This document shows, piece by piece, positions 1 through 8,999 of a DNA stretch of 62,000 nt. A program made the position numbers and the translations under genes. The stretch is taken from assembly GCA_029204225.1 (NCBI GenBank), contig CM055102.1, forward strand, positions 41,503,229 through 41,565,228, in the 5' to 3' direction. Each line of letters starts with the position of its first letter. Within the stretch, counting starts at the first letter, position 1. The notes under the pieces were generated by a model. That model was not told where the DNA came from and searched no databases. It was given only the letters and a program-made list of their open reading frames with translations. Origin of the DNA: Diphasiastrum complanatum. Lineage: Eukaryota; Streptophyta; Lycopodiopsida; Lycopodiales; Lycopodiaceae.

Positions 1-108
1 GAGAGGTTCCATATCTTTGTGATTTCTTCTTGAGTTCATTTGTTGACATTCAAGAGAGTGCTTTGTGCATTGGAACAAGTTGAAAAAAGAAGATCAGGTC
101 ATTGCAAC

Positions 109-1020
109 ATGGCTACAAGTGGTGGATTCATGTTGGAAGGCAATGATAGGCTTACCTCAATCAACTATTCTACTTGGAAGGTGAGGATAGAGTCCTTATT
201 GGAGATGAATGAGTTGATGGAAATTGTTGCAGGTGTGGAGGAGAGGCCTCAAGCACCTCAAGATCAAGTGAGGTATGACAAGAGAGCTAAAAGAGCTTTA
301 CACATGATTAAGATGAATGTTACCAATGAACTTCTCAGGAGATTGGTAAGTGCACATCATCTTTGGAGGCTTGGGAAGCTTTGAAGAAGCTTAATGAATC
401 CAAGTCTACATCAAGAGTGCTTACTCTTAGGAGACAAATCTTTCAAAGTTTGCAAAAGAAGGAAGAGAGTACTCATGCTTTTGTTTTGAGGGTTAAAGCA
501 TTCAATGATGAGTTAGCATATATTGATGAGAGCATTAAGGAGGTAGAACTTGTTCAAGTTATACTTAATGGCTTGTTGGATGATCATGCTAATCTTGTTT
601 AGAGTTTTGCTATTCAAAAGACTTTGCCAAGTATTGTGGATCTGCAAGAGATCTTGGTGAGTGAGGAATATAGGCTTCAATCAAGAGGAGGTGGATCTAC
701 ATCGACATCTCATTATGAAGAGGAGGCTATATTCATGAAAGGCAAGTTCAAAGGCAAAGGAGGCAAGTGGTCTAAAGGGCAAGATCAAGGTGAGAATTCC
801 TCTTTTGGCAAAAAAAAAGATAAGTCTAAGTTAAAATGTTTCTATTGTGGAATCAAAGGACATTTTGCAAATGAATGTTTGAAGAAGCAAAGAGATGAAG
901 GTAGCAAGCAAATCAACTTTACTACTAATGATGAGGATCTAGGTGGTGGTGATTCTCTTTTGATGTGTTCTTCAAGTCTAATATCAAGTGAAGGTGTCAA
1001 AGATTCATGGTGGATTGATA
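109..1020 (+). pseudogene. gag: C1 gag, broken by a frameshift and a stop
   Basis: Gag would form the virus-like particle in the cytoplasm. The start is placed at ATG 109 because the product then aligns with the starts of the C2-C4 gags. The N-terminal part carries the copia UBN2-type signature (NYSTWKVRIESLL). The C-terminal part has a CCHC zinc knuckle, CFYCGIKGHFANEC, near 838-879. The frame is broken by a shift around 350-375 and by TAG at 600-602, where C3 and C4 have Gln. A Lys/Gly-rich linker precedes the knuckle, as in the paralogues. The length of about 300 codons is normal for this family. No function is expected from this copy. Confidence 0.85.
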
Positions 1021-1380
1021 GCGGAGCTAGTTGACACATGACTAGTCACAAGGAGTTCTTTACTTCTTTGGTCGCTTATGGAGTCAAGAAAGCAATTCAC
1101 ATGGCCAATGGTGGTGAGTGTGTGATTGAAGGTATTGGTTCAATTCCTATTTGTCTCTCTACTGATAGGAAAGCAAGACTTGATCGTGTTCTTTACATTC
1201 CTTCACTTTCAAAGAATTTTCTAAGTTTTGGTCAAATGATAGAGAAAGGATACATGGTAAAGTTTGGTGGTGATGCTTGCTTCATTACAAAGAAAGAAAT
1301 CTTGGTTGCTAGGGGCAATAGACAAGGTAGACTTTTCAAGCTTGATGCTTTTGTTATGGCTAACAAAAAGGATGGAATGA
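1005..1380 (+). pseudogene. C1 retropepsin-like protease
   Basis: The catalytic segment WWIDSGAS is followed directly by an in-frame TGA at 1032-1034, then by HMTSHKEFF. The intact form in C3 is WWIDSGASSHM, so one Ser codon became a stop. Downstream the typical copia protease tail is readable (ANGGECVIEGIGSIPI, then RVLYIPSLSKNFLSFGQM) to about 1260. In the family this aspartic protease cleaves Gag-Pol during particle maturation. The next expected motif, the pre-integrase LWHKRLGHPN seen in C2-C4, never appears. Confidence 0.85.
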
Positions 1381-2366
1381 AAAAGGAGATTGGTCTCAAC
1401 TTTCCAAAGTTACCTTTTAGCATCAATAAGATTGGTGGATCTTATGCAAAGTCTAAAAAGCTTCCTTATGCTAGATCTAGGTCAAGATCTAATATGTTTC
1501 TTGGAGATGTTCATCTTTGTACTAACTTGGCTAGTCTTGAGGATAATGATGGTGTTTCAATGGTTCTTCATGGCAAGTGCAAGCATGCAAAAGGTAAGGA
1601 AAGAGCTAACTTCATCAATGGAGGTGAAGGTTCTTCCTTGAAAAAGATTGTTGTTAATGATTTCTTTGATCATATGGAAAAAGATGTTGCTAGGTGCATT
1701 CATGAAGGAGGTGGTTCTTCTACATTCTTTTGTGATGAGTCCAAGAAAATCATTTTTCCAGCAAGTGGAGTCACATGTCTTCATAAAGAGAGTAGATCAA
1801 ATGGTTCTATCAAGAGACTTGGTGAGGGAGATAGTCACAAGTCAAGAAGAAGAGGAGTATGTGAAGAGTTCAAAGTAGGATGTACTTTGAATGATGTCAT
1901 TGTGAACGATAGTGAGGAAGAATCATTATCATATGAGTCATTACATAAAACATTGATTAGAAGTTCTTGTTTGAAAAAAGAGAGTACTTCAATCATCCTT
2001 ATGTTGAAGGTACTAATCATTTTTTTCATGGCTTCTAATGTCTTTGAGGTTTCTACTTCTTATGATGCAATCATTAAGAGGGAGTCTTATGAAGAAAAGA
2101 GCAATGGAAAATTGGTTCTTGGAAAGATCCAAGGCATGGATCTCACATCTCTTCATCAACTCAAAGGATTCTATGATTGTGAATTGAGGTTGGAGAAGAC
2201 TACATGGAGCAAATCAAGAGGCAATTTCTTCAAGGCAAGGGAGATCTCATTGGTGAGCTTATTGAGGTTTTTTATGGACTCAAGAGGGCTGGATTTCTTA
2301 GGTTTGATGCTCATCTTCACCTACTCTACTTCATGTTGGATGGAAAGTTTGGAATCTATCTTTTGA
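1381..2366 (+). pseudogene. C1 atypical ORF downstream of protease
   Basis: The protease frame stays open for about 330 further codons but does not contain the integrase HHCC or DDE signatures found at this place in the other copia elements here. The product is Ser/Lys-rich, with charged stretches (KSRRRGVCEEFK, NDSEEESLSYESLHK) and one short hydrophobic run near 2010-2040. In a second frame around 2204-2450 there are RT-like words (YGLKRAG, then RFDAHL, then DGKFGIYLLIYDGDI), suggesting a very degraded or rearranged RT. I do not recognise the main product. It may be captured host DNA, a scrambled pol, or a non-autonomous element's own ORF. Confidence 0.45.
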
Positions 2367-2439
2367 TTTATGATGGTGACATTGGTGACATTGTTTTCAC
2401 TAACCTTTGTGAATTTCAAGATCGAGCATTGATGAGATC

Positions 2440-3393
2440 TTGTTGGATATAGATCATATGTTTGAGAGGGAGTATTTCCAGAGGTTTGGGTTTGAAGATA
2501 CTCGTGTCTTTGATATCTTTGATGATCAAGAGAAAGGTAAGCAAGTGGAAGGGACTCACTTTGTTTTACTCACATGTTTTGGAGAATCTTCTTGTGTAGA
2601 TGATGCTATGCAAGTGGATATTGGTTATCATGGTTTTTATACTAGAAAAGAAAGTAATGGATCTGGAAAACAAAGTTTGTTCAATGACTTTGAAGGTCAA
2701 GAGGAAGATCAAGAGGTTGGTCTCAAAGGGCTTCAACAAGGCAAAAAGGAAGTTGGCAATCTGGAGCTAGTCAAGAGCATCAAAGGAAGGTTATTTGGCA
2801 AAGATGTTATGGATATGTTTTTGCAGCTTATGGAAGACTCAAGTAAGGTCAAAGGAACAACAAGGAAGTGTTGTTCAGGTTTACTTTACTTGTTTTATCT
2901 CATGTTTAAGCTATTTCATGTAGATGTGTGCAAATTGTCAAGATATGGACAAACTAGCTACATTGTCTTGCAATATCTTATTGTTGGAGTTGTACTAGCA
3001 TTCTTGGCTGATTTTACTGATGAAAATGAAGATATTGGAGGTTTATTATGTCACTCACTCATGGCCAAGTCATCAAGTGTTGATGATATCTTGTGGCAAG
3101 ATGGAGATGGAGGCTCATTCATGGAGTTTTATGGTGGAAACATATCAAGAAAGGATAAATATGGAGGAGACAAGCAAGCAAATGGCCATCACTCACATTT
3201 ATTGTTTGGTTGCTGTAATTTTCCAGAGAGTTCAAAGTTTGAAACATGGAGGAATCATTCCATTCACATTCTTTTTAGTTCTTCATGTTCTAGTTATATC
3301 TTGATGTGTAAAATTGATGTAAGAGATAGTGAAGCATCCAATTTGTACACTATTCTCTATGTCAATTATGGAAACTACTTTAGAGCATTATAA
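2440..3393 (+). pseudogene. C1 second atypical ORF before the 3' LTR
   Basis: This is an open frame of about 317 codons ending 90 bases before the LTR, where RNase H should end. It begins with a stretch (YFQRFGFEDTRVFDI) resembling the C-terminal RT words of copia elements. After that it has no recognisable RNase H motifs. It contains acidic segments and a hydrophobic segment around 2880-3015 (LLYLFYLMFKLF, then YLIVGVVLAFLADF) that could be a membrane span by composition only. Long open frames in such an AT-rich sequence are unlikely by chance. The origin is unknown; it could be diverged pol or captured sequence. Confidence 0.4.
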
Positions 3394-3469
3394 AGGAGAT
3401 CTATACTTAGAATGAAGATAGTTCTAAAGTTGGGATCAAAGTTCTGTTGTCAAAACTATGCCAAAACTA

Positions 3470-3482
3470 GTTGAAGAGGGAG
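3470..3482 (+). other. C1 polypurine tract
   Basis: The purine-rich run TTGAAGAGGGAG lies immediately before TGTGAGAG, the canonical PPT-to-LTR transition of copia elements, where plus-strand DNA synthesis starts. Confidence 0.75.
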
Positions 3483-4090
3483 TGTGAGAGATTTCAACAA
3501 GTTTAGTCATATTTTGGTAAATTGTCAATATGAGGCCAAAACTCATTTTAGACTTAGAGATAAACTTTTTGAAGTTATATTAGTTTAAAATACATTCAAT
3601 AAACACTTTTTGAAAGTGTGGGAAAGTTGGTAGTCAAGTTTGAGAGAGATTCAAATTTGAACTTTGGGTACATTGAATCTAGACCCAAAAATAGTAGGGT
3701 TTACATTTTGGAGGGAAAGCCAAGTGGCAAAATAGGGTTTGGACACTCTATAAAAGGATGTAACTCATGGAGAGACACATCTTCTCTCTTCTCTCTCTCA
3801 TTTCATCAGTATACATGGTTCTCTTTGGGTTCTACTACTCATTGGTGCACTCTCATGATGTTATCTTGCAATTCTATGTGTAGAATGATTATTTATTGCT
3901 CTTTTTGGTTCTACACGTGTGAAATATAGTAGGGTACTGTGATTGTACAAACAGAAAACATATTTTATGTTCTAGTTCATGTTTGATCTGTATCTCTTAG
4001 AGTTTCATCTCATTTTGTATGTAGATGCTGATTTTTCTACATTGGCAGGATTGTTGGTTTGCTTCTTATTGTAACCAAAGATCAAGGACA
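3483..4090 (+). repeat. C1 3' LTR
   Basis: The LTR starts with TGTGAGAG after the polypurine tract. It has a TATA box (CTATAAAAGG, 3748-3757) followed by a CT-rich tract at 3781-3800, and an ACACGTGTGAA motif at 3913-3923. The 3' border near 4090 (ending in CA) is inferred, because the partner LTR is off the window. Confidence 0.7.
3748..3757 (+). promoter_or_regulatory. C1 LTR TATA box
   Basis: CTATAAAAGG lies inside the LTR about 25 bases upstream of a CT-rich run, the usual layout of a plant LTR promoter. Confidence 0.65.
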
Positions 4091-4128
4091 TGGATTGGAT
4101 CTTGAGTGATCTGAAATCCTTCACAAAA

Positions 4129-4560
4129 ACACAATAAAAGCATGAGAGATGGAGGAAAAGTGATAGAGAGCAAGGACATTCACAAATTCATTTCACAAGA
4201 GAACCAAACTGCTTTATTGAAATGAAGATATGTACATGTGTAGCAAACTCAAGTTGGTCCTTTTTTATAATGGAGAGGAGGATCCTGACCTCAGAATCCT
4301 ATTGGTCCATTTCTGCCTCCCTATTTATTCAAATTTTAAAAAGAGTGGAAACCATTTAAAATTGGAGAGAAACCCAACTTTATTTGCTAACTTGACATTT
4401 AGGCCTGCGACATTAAAAGCCCTAAAGTCCTTTTATTGACTTTCTAATTAATCAAATCTCTATGTGATCATCGGGGTAGACTTACACACGCAGGGTGCCA
4501 AATCCCTCTCATTTATTAACTAGGGTTAGGGTTGTCTTGGGATTTGCAAACCCTCCAACA
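4129..4560 (-). repeat. G1 3' LTR (gypsy), truncated
   Basis: On the minus strand the LTR begins with TGTTGGAGGG at 4560, right after a G-rich polypurine tract. It matches 13811-14248 over its whole length with moderate divergence, including a TATA-like box (plus strand TTTTTTATAATGG, near 4260). The homology stops abruptly near 4129, so the distal part of this LTR is missing; C1's LTR abuts it. A doubled TTAGGG-like run near 4520-4535 belongs to this LTR family. Confidence 0.75.
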
Positions 4561-4576
4561 GTATCCCCCACCAAAA
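4561..4576 (-). other. G1 polypurine tract
   Basis: On the minus strand TTTTGGTGGGGGATAC ends exactly where the LTR begins with TGTTGG. This is the expected gypsy PPT. Confidence 0.7.
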
Positions 4577-4689
4577 CTGGTGGCGGTCCTATGACACCTA
4601 CGAGATGCAGTTACTGTGGGCTTTTATTTGCATCACGACGAATTTTTATGAAATGATACTAAACCTTCTCCATAAAATCGAGTCGAGTG

Positions 4690-6240
4690 GTATTGAGATC
4701 TAGGTTGTGTGGCAAAAAACAACGATGGCCTCCAGCGATCCATTAGGATTACAATGATAGAACTTTGTAACCTTTGGAACTGCATCATGTAATAAAGGTA
4801 TAGTATGTTCAAAAACTGATGTCGGAATACCCTTAAGATCTTTATAAGTCCGTGAAAAACAATCTTGATACTTAATAAGTAACGTTCGTAGCACTTGAAA
4901 CTGTTCAGGATTAAGTTGCGATCCAACTTGTACAATCTTTTCTGGATCTCCTAGTTCAGCAAGATTCATAGGCTGTGTCCTAGTTGGGCCATCGTAAACA
5001 TCTTTCGATTCTAGCACTTGTTTTTCGGGTTCATGATGTGCTTTGGGTAACATGATAACCACATCATCCAGTGTATATCGTTTAAAATGTTCTGGCATAT
5101 CATGCTGGACTCCATGTGCTTGTTCTTTGTCAAAAGGATTTGTCTTGGATCTTCGCTTAGCCTTCTTAGCAGGAATTGATCGTGGAGGCGATAACTTTTG
5201 GGAAGATAGACTCTTCTTTGAAGGTGAAGACTTCCTAGATGGTGATGTCTTGCTAGAACTCTGACTTGCAAAATCATCCTTGACTTTCCCTTTGTCTTTA
5301 TCAAGTAAGGGTGGCACATTCTTTGAATCAATCTTTTCAGTGGATTTTCCCATTTCATGATCGTACTATAATGTTGCTTGGCTTGTTTTTTCGTCATTGA
5401 TCCTATGATCTTGTCTTCCTTCAATATAACTGCTTTTAGTGGTTATATTGTTGGTTCCTTAGGAATATTACGCATTCCAAATCTGGTTGGATCCATATGA
5501 TTTATAATCTGCTCATCAGTAAGTTCTACATTGTCATCATAAGTCAAGGCATGACTCACAAAAATGAGTTCATTTTCAATCGGATAATCTTTGTAAGGCC
5601 CCATTTTGCACATAGCTTTGTAGAAATCAGGTTAACTCCTAAACCTCCATCTATCACGGTTGCTTCTTTAGGAAATTGTCTATGCTGTATCGGTAGAGTG
5701 ATATTCTTGTTCACTTTCCCAAGCGGCTCCAACATGGAGTACTTCGTAGCTCCGTTGATATCCAAGCTACGTTCAACACATTCAAAGGAAAGGTGATCTG
5801 TGTATTTAAAATTCAATCCAATAATGAAATCCCCTTTAAATCTGATTGATTATCTTGTTGACACATATAACTTGTTGTACAGTCAATTGTTGCAAGAGCT
5901 TGATTACAGTTGACAATATCGGTTTGAGAGTCGTAATGAACTCCCCAATTTTTTACTGGTTGGTCACAAGTATGATCCATTGTTGATGAATCATCATCCT
6001 CTTTTTGAGCCACTGGTTTGATAGTCCAAGTTACATGATCAACCTTGACTGCATGTTCACGATTTTCAAAAGTGATTTTTCTAGTAACCCGGTTATGAAC
6101 TACTTGCGCAACTCGTAACCATGGGCATCCCAATAGGACTCGGTAAACAAACTGTACAAAGAGTGAGAACCGTATAGCACTTGTCAAACAAAACTTGCAT
6201 TCATCAACATTGATAATGTACCTTGACGATTGCAATATTT
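4690..6240 (-). pseudogene. G1 Ty3/gypsy protease to RT N-terminus, rearranged
   Basis: Read right to left, there is a block with YRVLLGCPWLR and TFENREHAVKVD (6180-5815). Next come the catalytic protease segment ATVIDGGLGVNLIS (about 5650-5695), a short block HALTYDDNVELTDEQ, and a Lys/Ser-rich linker. Last is the start of RT (QLNPEQFQVLRTLL, then KYQDCFSRTYKDLKGIP), ending at FYHCNPN near 4735. All of these match G2 at 36.5-37.9 kb, but in G2 the protease catalytic block comes before YRVLLG. The RT body, RNase H and integrase are absent, and the element jumps to its PPT within about 150 bases. Several stops and shifts break the frame. The 5' part is lost at about 6240. Confidence 0.8.
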
Positions 6241-6336
6241 CATTTGTTTTGTAGAGTAATGTGACTTACTCGGACATGCCCTTGTCAAAACAAGACAAAA
6301 TTGGTGATACTAAAATCTACCATCATTGATAGCAGA

Positions 6337-7276
6337 TGTTGTAAGATATAGCTTGAGATGAATGTATGGGTGAGGGACTATGTCCTGAGTACCTCTCTGA
6401 GCAAGAGATTTAGAACCAAATCTCTATCTGGATTTCCGATTCCTAAATTTATTGTGTATTGGCACATTGGAAATATCAGCATGTGGAAAGACAAATATCT
6501 TTGAGGTTGAAGAAGGGGAGAAAAACTGTCAATTCCATGTGGAGTTTGTGAAGATTATTAAAATATTATCTTCCTATCTCGAGTTTGGGGTCATGTCCAT
6601 GATAATTTCCACTAGATTTCATGTTGTACATATAAGGAGTGTGAATTGAGCACATATCCTTCTAGTGTAGCTCAAATTTGAGTTAGATAGGTTCAATTGT
6701 AATGACATGCAGATGTTTTGATAGCATGCAAAGTCTTACTGTATGCATGCAAGCCACATGCAATCAGAGCATGCAACATGCAAAGTAGTTTATGTGATCT
6801 ACACATGTCTAGGCACTTTTATGAGTTGACATGCAGTACATGCACAATACATGCATGCAGTTACACATGTGGATCTCTGGTAGGTGAATTAATTCAGTTA
6901 AGTGGACTTTCCATGCAACTCCACTGTAGGAATTCTAGCCTCTCTCATGTAGGGAAACCTGGGCATGTTTTGCCATATTGTGAATATTGAGATTTTGGTG
7001 TTTTGGACTCATTATCTCTCTACCTGAGTTTTCTATGTATGATTTTCTCTCTCTACCTGAGAGCAGTCTCTTTTTCCCATACTGAACATTTAGAATTATT
7101 TCCGACATTCATTTCTCATAGTGAAGAGTTAGATTTTTTCATCAAATGTATGCCATTGTGCTCTTGCCTTAGATTTTTCAAGCATATTGTTCTTTGATCA
7201 ATCTTGTGCAATCACAACACCTCAGTAAGATCCTATAGGGTGTGTGGTGAAGTTCACACGTGCTAAAAACTTCACA
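6337..7276 (+). repeat. C2 5' LTR (left border uncertain)
   Basis: The right border is firm: the LTR ends with TTCACA at 7276, directly followed by the primer site. The left border is a guess at TGTTGTAAG (6337). Inside are a TATA-like ACATATAAGG near 6628-6637, an unusual cluster of CATGCA motifs at 6705-6915, a CT-rich segment near 7013-7065, and TTCACACGTG at 7253-7262. Confidence 0.55.
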
Positions 7277-7289
7277 TGGTATCAGAGCT
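7277..7289 (+). other. C2 primer-binding site (tRNA-iMet)
   Basis: TGGTATCAGAGCT directly after the LTR is complementary to the 3' end of plant initiator tRNA-Met, the standard copia primer. Confidence 0.9.
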
Positions 7290-8054
7290 TCATGCTTTGA
7301 AGAGGTGAGGGTGTATACATCAGATCATCAGTGTTTTTGCTTGCAGAAACTCGGATTTTAGAGAAGGATTCAAACTCGCTGAGAAACAAGCAATCTGTGG
7401 ATCATAAGTGGACCAAATCAAGGCTGATCTGATCCAGTAGAGCTCTGTACGGACATAGATCTCACACATATGAAATCAGCCCTCATTAATGAGTGCTACT
7501 TCTCAAGGAATGATCCAAATTTGATGTTCTATAGCTTGTTGGATAGGTATTGGAGAGTAGAATGTGTTGCTCTTGTTTTTTTAATCAATTTGATTTGTTT
7601 TTAGAAGAGTTTTAGGCAATTAGAGAGTTTGAGAGGGTACTCAACTCGTGGGATATGCCAAAGTGAGCACACATCTGTCTTTTTAACCAATTTCATCAAT
7701 TTTCATTGTCATTCAAGTAGGATTGGATAGAAGTGAGTGTTCTGAGGTCTTAGACTTTTTATTTCACACATATTACTGTGTTTGAGTTGAAAGTAAGTTC
7801 CTAGAGAGTTTTTCAGTACATTGAAACTCGTAGGAGAGATAGACTTCCTGCTTGCATGTGCTTCTTCTTTTGTGACTGAAGCAAGATCCAAATTCAAGAT
7901 AGATTGATTCTCTGTATTGAGAATCTGTTCTCACATCTGTTGCTAGATTTCATAGGGTGGATCAACATCTGTGTTAGATCCTAGATTGAGATAGCAAGCA
8001 ACATCCTTTCAACTCCATTTTTTTTTATCATTACTAGAATTTCTCACCAAGAAG
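7290..8054 (+). other. C2 untranslated leader
   Basis: About 765 bases lie between the primer site and the gag start and have no supported ORF. Two similar stretches (GAGAGTTTGAGAGGG, then AACTCGTGGGA near 7630-7660; GAGAGTTTTTCAG, then AACTCGTAGGA near 7805-7835) form an imperfect duplication. This is presumably the packaging leader. Confidence 0.6.
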
Positions 8055-8999
8055 ATGTCTTCATCTGGTTCACATTTCTTAGAGCACAGTGGGAGATTAA
8101 CATCTTCCAATTATGCAATGTGGAAGATCAGAATGCAATCATTGTTGATTCTACATGATGTAATGGATATTGTGAGTGGAGCTGAAGAAGAACCTGTTGC
8201 ACCTAATGAAGCTGCAGCATTCCACAAAAGAACCAGAATTGCCCTTTATTTTATAAAAATGAATGTTACCAATGAAGTGTTAAGAGAGATCAGTACATGC
8301 ACCACTGCCAAGGAAGCTTGGGATACTCTAAAAATAATCTATGAAATAAAAAATACTTCTAGATTGCTTACACTTAGAAACCAAATATTTCTAAGTTATC
8401 AGAGAGTAGATGAGAGTGCTTCATCATATGTCATGAGGGTTAAGGATCTTCATCAAGAGTTAGCTAGTATTAGTGATGCTCTTAAGAACACTGAACTTGT
8501 TCAAGTAGTCCTAAATGGACTTAGAGATGAGTATGACAATATTGTGCAGACTTATGCTGTCAGAGAGGATCTTCCATCCTTGGAGACACTGCAAGGTGTT
8601 CTCATTGCTGAAGAAAGCAGGCAAGAGAACAAGATGTTGAGGATCAACAGACTTTCATTGAAAGATGGTGGAGATGACAAAGCACTCTTCATTAGAGACA
8701 AGTCAAGAGGCAAGGGCAAAGGACAACAACACTTCAAGAAGGATAAAGCCAAAGAAGGTGGTGAGGATCAGTCCTCACAAGGTGCAACATCCAGTGGCAA
8801 GAAGAAGTTGTCAAAGATCAAGTGTTTTTTATGTGGAAAGAAAGGACATTATGCATCAAACTGTTGCAAGAAGAAGAACCAATCTAAGCAAGCTAACCTT
8901 ACTAACAAGGGTGAGTGTGAGGGTGTAGAGAGTGAAAGAGAGGATTCATTAATGATGTCTACTTTTTCATCTTTTCCTTTTAAGAATGAAGAAGTCTAG
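8055..8999 (+). CDS. gag: C2 gag polyprotein N-terminal part
   Basis: An uninterrupted 314-codon frame starts at ATG 8055 (MSSSGSHFLEHSGRL). It carries the copia gag core (NYAMWKIRMQSLLILHDVMD, then EAWDTLKIIYEIKNTSRLL) and a CCHC knuckle CFLCGKKGHYASNC near 8824-8865. It should assemble particles and bind element RNA. The reading ends at TAG 8997-8999, which replaces the first Trp of the protease motif: the next residues are WIDSGASSHM, in frame. Without that substitution the frame would run on into pol. The leader, primer site and LTR lie directly upstream. This is the best-preserved gag in the window along with those of C3 and C4. Confidence 0.85.
   Translation: MSSSGSHFLEHSGRLTSSNYAMWKIRMQSLLILHDVMDIVSGAEEEPVAPNEAAAFHKRTRIALYFIKMNVTNEVLREISTCTTAKEAWDTLKIIYEIKNTSRLLTLRNQIFLSYQRVDESASSYVMRVKDLHQELASISDALKNTELVQVVLNGLRDEYDNIVQTYAVREDLPSLETLQGVLIAEESRQENKMLRINRLSLKDGGDDKALFIRDKSRGKGKGQQHFKKDKAKEGGEDQSSQGATSSGKKKLSKIKCFLCGKKGHYASNCCKKKNQSKQANLTNKGECEGVESEREDSLMMSTFSSFPFKNEEV

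Larger units (their letters stand above)
1..4090 (+). mobile_element. Ty1/copia element C1, 5' end outside window
   Basis: The segment holds gag, protease, an atypical long coding stretch, a polypurine tract and a 3' LTR, all on the plus strand. The 5' LTR and primer site would lie left of base 1, because gag already begins at 109. Gag is clearly homologous to the gag of elements C2, C3 and C4 in this window. The usual integrase, RT and RNase H are not recognisable in order. The right border is set by the end of the LTR and the start of a gypsy LTR remnant on the other strand. Confidence 0.8.

Noticed and set aside
4091-4128. TGGATTGGATC after the C1 LTR as a second primer site
   Set aside because: Position follows a 3' LTR, and the match to TGGTATCAGAGC is poor.
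4515-4540. TTAGGG-like repeats as interstitial telomere
   Set aside because: Only two units, and the same short run is present in the sister LTR near 14215, so it is part of the LTR family.
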